A stretch of 64,000 nucleotides of DNA from Hydrangea macrophylla (GCA_033977485.1 CM066991.1:30315850-30379849), one strand, 5' to 3'. Counted from the first letter of the stretch, positions 12,670 to 24,906 are shown. Notes: a model not told the origin generated them from the sequence alone. A program made the numbers and translations.

Positions 12670-12686
12670 CCCTTCCTCCCTTAAAC
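12670..12686 (-). other. Tekay polypurine tract
   Basis: On the minus strand AAGGGAGGAAGGGA directly precedes the 3' LTR. Confidence 0.8.
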
Positions 12687-12714
12687 AGGATTTCGTCCCC
12701 GAAATCAAGACTAA

Positions 12715-15700
12715 CTAGTCCTGAAATAACTCCGGGTACTTCTTCCTCATATCAGCTTCAACTTCCCACGAGGCTTCGTTTTCGTCATGGTGATTCCACT
12801 GAACCTTCACCAACGGGATATCTTTATTCCTCAATTTCTTGATACTCCGATCCAAAATCTTCACAGGTCTCTCCTTGTACGAAATGTTATGACTCGTCTC
12901 AATGTCGTCATAACTAACCACATGTGAGGGGTCGCGTATGTACTTCCTCAACATACTCACCTGAAACACGTTGTGAACTCCAGACATCTTTGGTGGTAGC
13001 GCCAATCGATAAGCTACTTTCCCGACACGTTCCAAAATCTCAAACGGTCCAATAAAACGCGGAGCCAACTTCCCTCTCTTGAGACCAAAGCGTACTACTC
13101 CTCGGGTTGGTGAAACCTTAAGGAGCACGTGATCTCCAACGCTGAATACCAAATCTTTCCGGCATCGATCAGCATAGCTCTTATACCGGCTCTGAGCGGT
13201 CCTCATTCTTTCATTGACCAAAGAAATCTTCTCGTTGGTTTCTCTAACCAAATCTGGTCCCAACAACTCTATATCCCCAACTTCTGCCCAACATAAAGGG
13301 GAACGACATGGTCGTCCGTACAATGCTTCGAACGGAGCCATCCCGATAATCGTGTGATAACTGTTGTTATAGGCAAATTCAACCAACGGCAAGTGCGTCT
13401 CCCAAGATTCTTCAAAATCGATAACACAAGCCCTGAGCATATCTTCCATTATCTTATTAACACGCTCAGTTTGTCCATCTGTCTGAGGGTGAAAAGCAGT
13501 ACTCATCTTGAGCGAGGTTCCCATAGCTTCTTGCAGACTTTCCCAAAATCCAGAAGTAAAACGTGCGTCACGGTCTGACACTATCGACACAGGTGCACCG
13601 TGAAGTCGCACAACTTGTTGTATGTACATCCGGCTCATCTTCTCTACCGGGTATGTCATACTATAAGCAATGAAATGAGCAGACTTCGTTAATCGATCCA
13701 CTATTACCCATATGCCGTCATGATTCTGCTGCGATCGAGGCAATCCTGCTACAAAATCCATCGTAATGTGCTCCCACTTCCAACCAGGAATAGGTAGCGG
13801 TTGCAACAATCCTGACGGTCTCTAATGTTCGGCTTTGACTTGCTGACATGTCAAACACTTGGATACGAATTCGGCCACGTCCTTCTTCATACCTTCCCAC
13901 CAGAAATTTCTCTTCAAATCTTTGTACATCTTCGTTCCTCCTGAGTGAACTGTATACCTTGATTTATGTGCTTCATCCAGGATATCCTTCCTTAACCCTC
14001 CATCACCTGGCACACATAATCTATTTCTACACCGATATCCTCCATCGATTCCCACCTTCCATTCGGTCGGGTCTTTATCTGACATCTTCACGAACCATGT
14101 CTGAAACTTCTTATCTTCTTTCTGTGCTCCAATAATGCGGTCGATATGAACAGGCTGTAGGATAAGACATCCGAACAATTGTCCTTCTCCTTCTTCAGCA
14201 CTCTGTACATCGAATTCTGCCAAAGTCTCCAAAGCTCGCCATTCTCTAACCATTAAGGATGCAATCGTCTCACGAGTCTGTCGACTCAACGCATCAGCGA
14301 CCACATTAGCTTTACCGGGGTGGTATTCTAATGTGAAGTCGTAATCTTTGATCAACTCCATCCATCTGCGCTGCCTCATGTTCAACTCTTTCTGTGTGAA
14401 CAAGTATTTTAGGCTCTTGTGATCAGAGAACAAATCAAACTTCTCACCGTAGAGATAGTGTCTCCAAATCTTGAGTGCGAAAACTACTGCTGCCAACTCC
14501 AAATCATGAATGGGATAGTTCAATTCATTCGACTTCAGCTGTCTGGATCCATAGGCTATAACTCTGCCATCTTGCATAAGTACACACCCCAGTCCTTGAT
14601 ATGACGCGTCACTAAAGATAGTGAACTTCTCATCCGGCTTGGGTATTGCTAGTACCGGTGCGGTTGTGAGTCTCTCTTTCAACTCTAGAAAGGCTCGCTC
14701 ATGCTTCTCTGTCCATTCGAACTTCAAATTCTTCTTCGTCAACCCTGTTAAAGGTGCTGCTATCTTTGAGAATCCCTCAACGAATCTACTGTAATAGCAT
14801 GCGAGTCCAAGAAAACTCCGAACTTCTGTAGGGTTGCTCGGTCTAACCCAATTCGACACAGCATCGGTTTTGGACGAATCCACTGAAATTCCTTGAGATG
14901 ACACCTTGTGTCCCAAAAATTTCACTTCTTGTAACCAGAACTCACACTTACTGAACTTGGCATACAACTGATGGTCCTTGAGCATTTGCATCGCAATCCG
15001 TAGATGTTGCTCGTGCTCTTCTCCTGACTTAGAATAGATCAAGATATCATCAATAAAGACGATAACAAACTGATCTAAATAAGGCTTGAACACTCTGTTC
15101 ATCAGATCCATAAACACTGCCGGGGCATTCGTCATTCCAAACGGCATCACCAGAAATTCATAATGACCATATCGGGTCCTGAAAGCAGTCTTAGGTATGT
15201 CTTCCTTTCGTACCCTCAACTGATGATATCCCGACCTTAGGTCGATCTTGGAAAATATCGTAGCTCCTTGTAGTTGATCAAACAAATCGTCGATCCGAGG
15301 CAAGGGATACTTGTTCTTGATAGTCACGCGGTTCAATTCTCTGTAGTCGATACACAGTCTAAGTGTCCCGTCCTTCTTCTTCACGAATAACACCGGTGCT
15401 CCCCAAGGCGATGTACTTGGACGTACAAAACCTAGGTTCTTGAGCTCTTGAACTTGTTCCTTCAATTCCAGCAGTTCTGTGGGGGCCATTCTGTAGGGAA
15501 CCTTGGTGATCGGTACGGTACCCGGTATAAGTTCAATACAGAACTCTATACTTTTCTCGGGCGGCAAACCAGAAACGTCTTAAAATATTTCTTTGAAGTC
15601 CTTGACTACAGGTATAGATGAAGCTGTCACCTCTGTACTGACGACTTCGACGTTGACTAAACATCTTGTGAGGAACATATCTCCCGAGGGGTTACATTGA

Positions 15701-16134
15701 AAATCAAAGGGTTGATTCTCATTGTCGGGGAATGTAATTCTCTTCCTCGCACAATCCAACTTCACTTGATTCTGAGAGAGCCAATCCATTCCTAGGATTA
15801 CGTCGAACTCCTTCATCGATAGGACAATCAACCCTGCAGGGATTTCACGGTCTCCTAACCGTAAGGGACAATCGTTGCACACATGTCCTAATCTGGCTGC
15901 AGCTCCTAGTGGCGAAGTAGCCTTCAAAGCTTTCTCTAATCGATGAGGTAAAATACCCAATCTCCGAATTGTATTAACAGATACGAACGAAAGAGCAGCA
16001 CCCGTATCAAATAACACTTTAACATGGGAGTTAAACAGAGTTAGTGTACCTTCTACTGCTTGCTGATCAGGTTGAGCTTCTCCATAATCTCCTTCATCGT
16101 ACACAGTTCCATCATAACCAGCGGCATCAGGCAT
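12715..16134 (-). pseudogene. Tekay pol: protease, reverse transcriptase, RNase H, integrase, degenerate chromodomain (two in-frame stops)
   Basis: One minus-strand frame from 16134 to 12715. Protease (15580..16134) has the active site LFDTGAAL. TAA at 15580..15582 interrupts it, consistent with CAA to TAA, since the frame continues straight into the reverse transcriptase. Reverse transcriptase and RNase H (about 14250..15567) include the catalytic FIDD box near 15050. The integrase HHCC zinc finger ends in [11 protein letters not shown], where TAG at 13822..13824 (CAG to TAG) interrupts; the core continues in frame with the expected D, D and E residues (MDFVAG, VSDRDARF, GQTERVNK), then a GPF module and a chromodomain-like tail ending at 12715. 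All enzymatic domains are recognisable but the product would be truncated twice. The frame overlaps the end of gag by 8 nt. Confidence 0.93.
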
Positions 16135-17142
16135 TCAAGCGAGTCTGTCCCTGTTGACCATAAGTCACCTGCTTAGGAGCAGTGCAGAACCTACTGATGT
16201 GACCTGGTTCACCACAGTTGAAGCAGACTATCCGTTGCTGAGCAGCACGCCTTGGTGCCTTGCAATCACGAGCTAGATGTCCAGGGTTGCCACAGTTGAA
16301 ACACTTTCCACTACTACTTCCTTCTCTTGCTCGGGGTTGAGTCGGATAGGTAATAGCCTGGGTCTTCTTGCTTCCGTCAAAATTCCTCTTCTGCCCTTGG
16401 GTACGATTCATTGGTGGTCTATTCCCAAAATTACCCCTTTGAGGCGGTCGGAAATCAAATTGCTTACGGTTCACTCGAGCATCCTCTTCCAGGTCGGTAG
16501 CCAAACCAACAAGTCCTTCAAACGATTTATCTAGGTGACCGAGAGTCAGGCGACGAATCTGCGGTATCAGCCCTTGGTTATACTTTCGGATCTTCTTCTC
16601 TTCAGTATCAACCAGGTGTGGAGCAAACCGAGACAGTCTTTCGAACTGTGTGGTGTACTCTTGCACTGACTTGGTTCCTTGCGTCAGATCCATGAATTCC
16701 TTCTCTCTTCTGTGCCTTTCCGTAGCCGGGAAGTACTTCTCCAAAAATCTCCCCTTGAACGCAGTCCACGTCATCCCCATTGCAGCTCCATTCCCGATAG
16801 TAGCTATGACCGAATCCCACCAATCTGCGGCAGCATCGGTCAACTGGAACGTAGCCAATCTCCTCTTGTCCATCTCGTTACATTGGACAGCTTCAAACAT
16901 GCGGTCCATCTGTCTTAACCATTTTCCGCTTTCCAGGGTTCCGCGGTACCCGCAAACTGTTCGGGCCTTAGGGCACGGAATCTCTCTAGCAACTTGTCTC
17001 CAGTTTGACGGTCTCTTCGGTTGTCATTCGTATTACCGATTCTTTCCAACCGTCTGATAAACGCTTCGAACATCCCTATAGGATCGGCAGCCTCGGGTGC
17101 TCCCTCGATCAGGTTTCTGTTCCTCCTGACTCCTCCAGCCAT
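16127..17142 (-). pseudogene. Tekay gag with one frameshift
   Basis: The likely start is ATG at 17142 (MAGGVRRNRN). The frame stops at about 16915 just after the conserved AEN segment, while the rest continues in another frame (W-L-R-Q-M-D) from the same point. One missing base near 16918..16924 explains both. Downstream are the gag core (WWDSV, FLEKYFP) and two zinc knuckles, [14 protein letters not shown] and [14 protein letters not shown], near 16180..16310. The last codons overlap the protease frame by 8 nt in a different phase, so either a programmed shift or a second mutation links gag to pol. Confidence 0.9.
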
Positions 17143-17446
17143 TCTATGCATGATAGTGGTAGTAGAATGAGACACATGCATGCAACAGTGCTATGAAGTA
17201 ATTTAAATGACAACAACATTCAAAAAGGGTATATTTTATATATATCACTTCTTGTCAAGTTGATACAAAAAGCATGTATGGTCAGATCAATGCCTACCCT
17301 ATCTGTATGGGTTAGGACGCATGCAAGAGTTAATGTTACAAAAATGGATCATCGCCCTACACTCTAATGCATGTAATTACAGCTTGCAAAAAGAGATAGA
17401 GCTAATAGTCAAAACAGTCAATATGTACAAGGCGATATCTAAACGG
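17143..17446. other. spacer between the leader ORF and gag
   Basis: About 300 bp of the Tekay leader with no frame or motif I recognise. Confidence 0.5.
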
Positions 17447-18052
17447 TCAGTCATCGCCGTAGGTAGCCATCAACAGGTCAAGCGAGTCGGCCTGATGCAG
17501 TCGCTGAACATGGGAGGGGCCTGCCCCAAAGTTACAGCTGTGAGAGGTCATCAGTGAAGCAGGTCCAGGGACATCTGCCTCAGGCAAGGCTGGCTCAAGT
17601 GCAAGTGCCTCCTCAAGGTCGACTGCAAAGTCGTCCCATCCCAAGCCATCCTCCTCGGCGTCCTCAGAAATAGGAGCGAACGCAATGTCAATGTCATCGT
17701 CATCCTCAACAGCGGGGATGATCGGTGGAGGTACCTCCAGCTGTGCAAGATGGGCCTGCACAACCTGAACCTCAAGGGGAAAATAGAAGGCATCGCTATT
17801 AACCAAGCGAACCATCTCAACGAGTACTAAGCGCTGGATCTCTATGAAGTAAAGAATCTCGAGGCGAGCACGAGACAGGTCGACCAGTCCTAATATGTGA
17901 ATCTGATGCCAGAGGTCTAGCTCGACGGTAGCAGCTGCACGCTGCCCAACAGCAGTGAAATAAAGGGTCGCCGAAGCCGGCACTATGGCTCCCACAGTAA
18001 CCCAATGCCCTCCAAAAGCATCAGGTACAAACAGGGGCTGAGATGGATCCAT
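17447..18052 (-). CDS. extra leader ORF of the Tekay element, unknown function
   Basis: A 201-codon frame from ATG at 18052 (MDPSQPLFVP) to 17447. The frame stays open upstream through the primer site to 18235, giving 262 codons if a non-AUG start were used. The middle is hydrophobic and Ala/Leu/Val-rich; the C-terminal third is strongly acidic (DDDD, EDAEED). No membrane segment, zinc finger or known domain is evident. It lies between the primer site and gag, where most chromoviruses have only a short untranslated leader. Unlike gag and pol of the same element it has no stop or frameshift. It could be a real accessory protein, or a chance frame in a GC-richer leader. Confidence 0.5.
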   Translation of the reverse strand: MDPSQPLFVPDAFGGHWVTVGAIVPASATLYFTAVGQRAAATVELDLWHQIHILGLVDLSRARLEILYFIEIQRLVLVEMVRLVNSDAFYFPLEVQVVQAHLAQLEVPPPIIPAVEDDDDIDIAFAPISEDAEEDGLGWDDFAVDLEEALALEPALPEADVPGPASLMTSHSCNFGAGPSHVQRLHQADSLDLLMATYGDD

Positions 18053-18221
18053 ACCTGAAAAGGTGCTACTTAAGTCAGAACAGAATAATCTTAGGCGTTT
18101 GGGTTCTGAGTCTATCCTCCCTGTCGTATCATCGGGTGTGTAACACTTAATGGAATATGGAATCGGGTCTATACTGGTAAACCCTAACCTGGCTAAACTA
18201 TCTTGAGATAAATAATAACCT

Positions 18222-18234
18222 GGCTCTGATACCA
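18222..18234 (-). other. Tekay primer binding site, initiator tRNA-Met type
   Basis: TGGTATCAGAGCC on the minus strand, 8 nt inside the 5' LTR, the usual tRNA-iMet primer site. Confidence 0.9.
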
Positions 18235-18242
18235 CTAAATCC

Positions 18243-21231
18243 TGTCACGCCCCGACGTAGCATAAATAATGAAAGCGTTTAATTTCCTTTATGGACCCGT
18301 AGGTCGCGACAGTTTGAAGGATCGATTCCGTCCCAAACGTCGAAACAACAACACATAATAATCAGAGTAAAGCAATCAAGGCTTACAAAAATTTTCTAAC
18401 TTATTACATCTTATGATACGGGGTCAACTAAGGCACAGACCGCCTTAAAATAAAACAATAACTTAGTGTCTGTTACAGTCATCCTTATAAAACAAAACGG
18501 TTCAAAACTTAAAACATGTAATCAATAAACGGTTTTCTCATTTCAAAAGCAGCCATTCTCAATTTGCGTAGTCGTACGACTCCTCCTGGTTATAACCTGA
18601 AAAGCCTGAACACGAATGTCCAGGACGCATCAACGTCGTCAGCTTCAAGAAGCTGGTGAGTATTAAAAACATAACTTTGAATGTAAAACATACCCATTTA
18701 CCTTTTCCATTATCAGTTTGTTAAATCAATAGTTAAACCGCAGAAAGAATTCATTTATAAAACAACAAGGAATATATTAAAGGTCGTTCATTCATAAAAA
18801 CAGATACTCGTGTAATGAGACAATGCACCACACTCATCTTGCCGACTCTTTTCTCTCGACAGCCACAACAATCCACTATCTTACTCCTGGTATCCTTGAA
18901 ACACTAAGATAGCCACACTTTAGCAACGGGGCGCCAGGGAGTGTCCAGTTTGCCTCACACTTTGGTCCGGGGTACCAGGGAGTGTCCAATGCCTCACACT
19001 TTGAATACCCTAACCGCCATGCAAATACCGGGGCAACCCCTCACACAGTATCCAAACTGGAGTATCAGGGAGTGTCCATAGGCCACACTTTAGCACTACC
19101 ATGGGTGCCAGGGAATGTCCGAGTTCGGCTTCACACACTTTAACGCTTCCATGGGCGTCAGGGAGTGTCCATATTTGCCACCGTCGCATTTCAAAGATAC
19201 CCTCTCCACAACCACAACCACAACCACAACTACAACCACAACTCAACCACAACCACAACTCAAACTCAATCATAACCACAACCACAACTCAACCACAACC
19301 ACAACTCAAAACTCAAACTCTAACTCTTTTCACACTGACCATTACTCTTTTCCACACAGACTGACACCCCCATGCATGTACCACTGACCCCACATGAATG
19401 ATATGCACTTAAACGAAAGCAAAAATGCTGAATTAAAGGAACAACACGCGTACGGGGATTGATGAGTCATACTACAATGTTTTAATCATTCAAACATAAC
19501 CAAATAGAGTTCTGATTTACTAAATTTCCCAAACAGAGCCTTAACAGTACTTAAAAGTTAAACCAAACAGTCCCTTAACATAAAACAAACAAAACCAGAA
19601 TCTGCCAGATATCGCGCGCGCGCGGGCCGCTCGCGCGAAAAGTCGCTCGCGCGGGCCGCTCGCGCGATATGCCCAAATTTTCCTTTTATAATATAAACTT
19701 TTCTGTCTGCCTGAGAAAGCCAAGGTCGCGCGCGGGGATCGCTCGCGCGAAGGGATTCTCGTGCGACCCTCGCTCGCGCGACCTGCCTAAATTTCAATAT
19801 ATATATATAAACTCTTCTGTCTGCCTGTGGAAACGAGGATTGCGTGCGCGGACCGCTCGCGCGAAAGATCGCTCGCGCCGGCCGCTCGCGCGATTCTCGC
19901 GCGCGCGATCGTGGCGCGAGTTTTAGCAGAGCCTTCATCTTCTTCGTGGAGAATGCCCTGTTTCAGATTTTCAGGGGTCTATTGACCCATTTTGCAATTC
20001 TAGAGTATATATGACATATAATATATGGATCTCTTTGGTTTTTCACAAGGATTTCAAATATGAAGTCAATTTTTCATGATTCTACACATAGCTTACCAAT
20101 TTTATGAAAAACTAAAGAGTGTCAAAACTTAAATCTCAATATACTTTTCCATATGAATAAATTAGGCTTTAATACTACAACTAGGTACTATACATACTCT
20201 AATCTATCATATTTCATTCAGAAAACAAGTTTTGATTAAGGTTCGCAAAATTATGATTTTGAAGCTCAAGCTTCCATGGATGAATTCAACAATGGTGGTC
20301 TATCAAACATACACACACTCAGTAACTAAGCATGAAATTACATTTAGAGTGAGTTTAAAATACTCACTGTGATATAGATTTGAAGTGTATGTTGAGAAAG
20401 ATAAAGAATTAAGCAATCCCAAGTGAAGCTCCTAGCTATGGTGGTTAAGCTCTTCTCTCTCTAAAATTTGAAGAACTCACTGTGTATCTCTCTCAACTCT
20501 CTCTGCAATACTAAATTGAAATTGTGCAGATTGTGTGTAATGGATGAGTGTATAAGGTATATATATAGACTTCCCAATTCTTGGGCTCCAAGTTCTATTA
20601 TTAAGTCTTAACAATCTAACTTAACTCTAATTTCTAAACAAACAGCAAATTAAGAAACCTTATACGTATATACAACTGATATAAACTCTCCAGACTCATC
20701 AAGGGTCAAAAAAATAGACTCCTAGGGGGCAACTAAGGTTGTTTGGGAATATTAGCTTATGGTCACATCAATACACACACACACCAAGCATTGCCAAACA
20801 AGGCCTAGGCCAATGATTACTTGCCATAAATGGCAATAAAGCAATTGTCCAAATCAGTCACTTCCAAAATCTGTGGAAGTTTAGCACAGCGCGGACAGTT
20901 TTGGACATAAACTGGTATTTTCGGGGCGCGATGGTCACCACAAAAATACAGGAAATTCATTTTAACGTAGGAAATGATTTTCTGGTTTCAAAAAAATACA
21001 GCTTGAAATAAAAGAGAAAATTTCCACCGTTTTTGAAATACAGATTTGATATTCAATACAGGTGTTGCTAAATTTTATAAAATTTACAATTTAACCCCAA
21101 CATGAATTTTAATAACACAAGGGATAATAATTAGAACATGAGAAATGTAATTAAATGAAGCAGTCAATACCAAATGAAATTTAATATGACAATGCAATTA
21201 CAAATTAAATATGAAAATGCAGGTTATTACA
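18243..21231 (-). repeat. Tekay 5' LTR (right copy)
   Basis: 2989 bp, TGTCACGCC to GGTTATTACA in plus-strand reading, with the ATTTT duplication immediately after it (21232..21236). Confidence 0.93.
19611..19920. repeat. CG-palindrome array in the Tekay 5' LTR
   Basis: Counterpart of 11047..11361, with a few transitions inside the CG units (for example TGCGTGCG at about 19839) that look like deamination. Confidence 0.8.
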
Positions 21232-21236
21232 ATTTT

Positions 21237-21662
21237 TTAATTGATACAGTCATAAATAATCTTCAAAAAAGTCATAAATAGCCTTTTAAAAAGTCATAAA
21301 TAGCTTTTTAAAAAAAATCATAAATAGCCTTTTAAAAAAGTCATAAATAATCTTCAAATTAGTCATAAATAACCATTTAAAAAGTCATAAACAATCTTCA
21401 AAAAAGTTATAAATAACCTTTAAAAAGTCATAAATAATCTTCAAATTAGTCATAAATAACCATTTAAAAAGTCATAAACAATCTTCAAAAAAGTCATAAA
21501 TAACCTTTAAATAGTCATAAATAATATTTAAAATAGTCATAAATAACCTTCAAAAGTCATATATAATCTTTAAATAGTCATAAATAATCTTCAAAACAGT
21601 CATAAATAACCTTTTAAAAAGTCATAAATAATGACACTATTTATGACTTTAGTAGAACTATT
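21237..21662. repeat. left subterminal repeats of the CACTA, inner part
   Basis: About twenty GTCATAAATA units spaced 18 to 25 bp apart, most in one orientation, ending with an inverted copy at 21640..21650. They continue the outer part at 9512..9690. Confidence 0.88.
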
Positions 21663-22208
21663 GCTAATTCATGATTGTTTTTTATGAAACAGTCATATAT
21701 AATATAAAACATATTTAAAGAAAAAAAATATTTTGTTGATAATCCAATAATCAAGATTACACAATTCAAATACATCAAAACATGCATGTTACACAATTCA
21801 GAATATATATACATATTCAAATCAACTCAAGGACCATATTCAAATATTATCTTCCTTCCAACCAAAATTTTTCATTAATCAATCTAATAATTAGTTATGT
21901 ACAAGAAAAATGTAACAGTAACCACTAAGTATGTATTAAACTAACAAACCAATAATGTATATATAATATTGTTAAAAAAAATAATAAATAAATAAATAAA
22001 AACAAGATTAGTGTCTATTTAAACTCTTCAATCACCGCTAGTACATCAACTTATTTGCAATATTTGTTCCATGTAGTCTAACCATGTGTAACACTAAAAC
22101 AAAAATGAAATCAATGTATTAGATTCTATATAACGAGTATATAATTTTCTTAAATTGTAAAAATATAGATTACCTGGAAAAAGGAAAAAACGTTGAAATT
22201 TTCAATAC
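21663..22208. other. CACTA 3' non-coding region
   Basis: AT-rich DNA between the subterminal repeats and the last Ulp1 exon, presumably the 3' untranslated region of TnpA-Ulp1. I see no separate gene in it. Confidence 0.6.
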
Positions 22209-23815
22209 TTAAATGTATTCTTGAATGAACTCAATGAACTCAAGTTGAAGTACATTTAGCTCGTGGCTTTCATATTTTACTTTTTGAGACAACTCTTTCA
22301 TCTGAAAAAGTTCAGGAAAGGATGAGATGTTAAGATGTATTCCCTCCCCACAACAACAACAATACCACCTCCAACACATGAAAAAAAAATTCCACAATTT
22401 ATGAATCAAAGTAAAGCAAGAAGAAGAGAAAAATTGGTGACACATTTATAAACAATACTATGATAATACCTTTATCTTGATAGATTTGGATGGATTCTCC
22501 ATTATCACTTTCATGAAAAGTAACATATAGTATCCACATTCATAATTTTCTGGTTGCTTTGGTCCCTATGAATTAATGCATAACAAATATTAGACAAACA
22601 TAAATTACTGTAATCACAAGTCGTGGTAAAACTAACTTATCTTGGAATGAATGTTGACCTAGAATTTCTAAAAATTTCGACAGAGTCTCCTCTATAAATA
22701 GAACCTCCCAAAAATTTCAAACAATGAAAACATACCCAGCAATAATTGAATAACCGCAACATACATTATATCACTACATTAACCATAACATACTAAGTAT
22801 AATTTAAACAACTACCATTATATCAACCATGTTTTTATTCAGATTTAATTACCTTTACGAATTGCCAAATTGGTTTTGGCCTTCTTTTCCCTTTGAAATT
22901 TAAAGCCTTGAGTCCACTTCAAGACAATATTAAAAGTTAAAATTAGATAATAAAACGTCACTTATAAACATGCAATAATACTTTACTCACATGTCTATTG
23001 ACAATTTTGCATCCCGATTAGGTTCTCCATGTAACGAATCCATCCAATATACTGAAGTTGAAGAAAAATCAATTACGACCAAAACCCAATGGTGCCTACA
23101 AGTTGACCATATCAGTATATTAGTAACCTAAGAAACTTAAACCTGCACAGATTTAACATGAATATACATACCTTGTGTTGAGTGGAATGACAAATATTTG
23201 ATTCTCTTTAGCCTCTCCTAATTCAGCAATAATAAATTTATCCAAGCTAAATTCATTATATGCATCTCTAGCAGACATTGGGTTGACGAATTTGACAAAT
23301 TCTCGACTGTTTTCAAATTTATCGTACAGGAATCTGAAAAAATGTAATATAAATTAGAGACAATAACTTTAAGATATTAAGCAAAACTAACTGCTCTCAC
23401 CTCATATATACAATAACTGCAGTGACATCTAACTCCTCCATGTTGCAAAATCTCACTAACTCGTCTTTTGGAACATATGCTGTATCATCACTCTCTCTAA
23501 ATATTCCCAATGGTATCGCTACAGTATTTTTTGACATGATCTTGTCTAGACTATCCGCGAAGGTCATAACTGCACCTTTTTTCCTGCCATGATCTTGATT
23601 GTTTTCGTTCTGAAATGATTTTAATGAATATATAATCAAACTTTGTAGTACACATTTCGTAGTGCAAACTTACTTTGTAGACAACATATTCATAGTTATT
23701 TCTAAGATGGAATTATATCATTCAACATTTAAAGTAAGTGTGAATTACCTCGACGTCCAATCGTACATACTTCTTCGGCCAAGCAACTTGTGAATTAAGT
23801 GCATGTCTAAGAGTT
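22209..23815 (-). pseudogene. TnpA-Ulp1 gene, 3' part: Ulp1/C48 cysteine protease domain (exons 7b to 13)
   Basis: Seven exons can be placed with GT-AG borders and matching phases: 23749..about 23815, 23401..23609, 23172..23333, 22991..23095, 22853..22916, 22470..22565, 22209..22301 (stop at 22209). The catalytic His is in HHWVLVVID and the Asp in YWMDSLHG (both in 22991..23095). The oxyanion Gln and nucleophile Cys are in KQPENYECGYYM (22470..22565). All C48 catalytic residues are therefore present and all these exons are open. Ulp1-type domains cleave SUMO or related tags, and they occur fused to plant CACTA and MULE proteins. The first of these exons is cut at about 23815 by the truncated CACTA insertion; the upstream half resumes at 26516. 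Confidence 0.88.
22646..22866. repeat. intron segment duplicated at 53531..53751
   Basis: Most of the intron between exons 11 and 12 plus about 14 bp of exon 11 reappears upstream of TnpD in the same orientation, with only a few differences. Confidence 0.85.
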
Positions 23816-24028
23816 ATCATAGAGACTTAGAGTTCTTTTTTCTTTCTTTATCTTTTACATTTAGTTCTGTGATACACTAAAATATTCTAGTAGGGGCACT
23901 ATTGTAATACTTTGGGATTTCTAGTAGGGTGAAAACATACATACTTTGCAGTTTTGTTTGCATAATGCAATAAACGTAAATTGCAAATTTGCAGTTTTGT
24001 TTCTTCTCATTATCTTTGTGACTTTTCT

Positions 24029-24130
24029 GCTTTGGTTACAACATTCAACCTTGAAATTGGAATTACTGGTGCCATTTTGACAAAGTTATATGGGGATTCT
24101 AGAGGTGGGGCAACTTTAAGTGTGAGAGAG
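24029..24130 (+). pseudogene. captured fragment of a chloroplast SRP54 (cpSRP54/FFC) gene
   Basis: Thirty-four open codons end precisely at a splice donor (GAG|GTAAGC at 24130/24131). The translation matches the G-domain of chloroplast SRP54 around the G4 motif: [12 protein letters not shown] then GDSRGG then SVRE. The G4 Asp that reads guanine (TKLD) is Tyr here (TKLY), so it would not be functional. cpSRP54 is the GTPase that targets proteins to thylakoids. No other exon of the gene is visible nearby. The coding strand is plus, opposite to the transposase genes. Confidence 0.85.
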
Positions 24131-24266
24131 GTAAGCCTCATTTGCTCAAGGCTATAATATTCAGCAAGTAATTTTTCTTTGCTGATAGTTCTTAAAAATT
24201 GCTACGCTTTTGGTTTGTCATGCTCTTATAGTACATGGTGGGACACATGATTGACATTTTACAATA

Positions 24267-24297
24267 CTAGTGTATGCACACACTTGCATTGCACGTG
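24267..24297 (-). mobile_element. Helitron-like 3' terminus (minus strand)
   Basis: On the minus strand an 8-bp hairpin (24281..24297, one mismatch) is followed by about 10 nt and then CTAG, with host T next. This is the canonical Helitron 3' end. The element would extend to the right, but I could not place its 5' end. Confidence 0.5.
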
Positions 24298-24866
24298 ATA
24301 TGTACTATGTACACAATATATATAGAGTCACAGAGATTTCAAGTTTGTCCAATCAACATATAAATTGAACTTTGTGAATGTGTACAGATTAGAAAAGGAA
24401 AATAAGCTAAACCTTTATAGGTGTTCAATAGGCTCAGGAACTCAAAATAAGCTGTGAACCTGTTTGGTGGAGCTTTTCAGAAGCAGTGATCAAGTAGTCA
24501 GTGGTGTTTGGTAACATAATCTATACTTGATTCTATAATTCAATTAATCGCATGTGCAAGGTAATTAAGTTTCATCACTTGAATAAATTTATATATTTGT
24601 GTGTATATGTATTTTTACACACTAATTTTGATGCATTGATTTTGTTGTAAGACACTAACTTTTTCATTGAATCTCATTCCAATCTTAGAGTTTCATGATT
24701 TTCATTTTCCTGTTGACATTGACCATTCCAGTAGCAACTTCAAAGCTTCTAATCATCATCAATTGGTAAGTACTTTGTGTTCTGTTTTGGTCAGGAGTTG
24801 GAGCAACACCACCACCGACCACTGCCTGACACTCTCTATATCCTTTAAATTGTTTGAAACCTCTAG

Positions 24867-24870
<4 letters not shown>

Positions 24871-24906
<36 letters not shown>
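24871..24906. repeat. (TC)n microsatellite
   Basis: An uninterrupted TC run of about 36 bp. Confidence 0.95.

Larger units (their letters stand above)
9696..21231 (-). mobile_element. Tekay/Del-clade chromovirus (Ty3/gypsy) LTR retrotransposon
   Basis: An 11.5-kb element with LTRs of about 2.98 kb (9696..12669 and 18243..21231), flanked by ATTTT. On the minus strand the order is 5' LTR, initiator-Met primer site, leader ORF, gag with two zinc knuckles, protease, reverse transcriptase, RNase H, integrase with a degenerate chromodomain, polypurine tract, 3' LTR. The very long LTRs and the C-terminal LDR...LVKVQW..ASWE block are typical of the Tekay/Del clade. It is disabled by one frameshift in gag and two in-frame stops in pro-pol, yet the LTRs are nearly identical by eye. 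Confidence 0.93.

Noticed and set aside
24667..24768. Possible second captured exon ending in a GTAAGT donor
   Set aside because: The frame is open but matches no protein I recognise, and there is no clear acceptor upstream.
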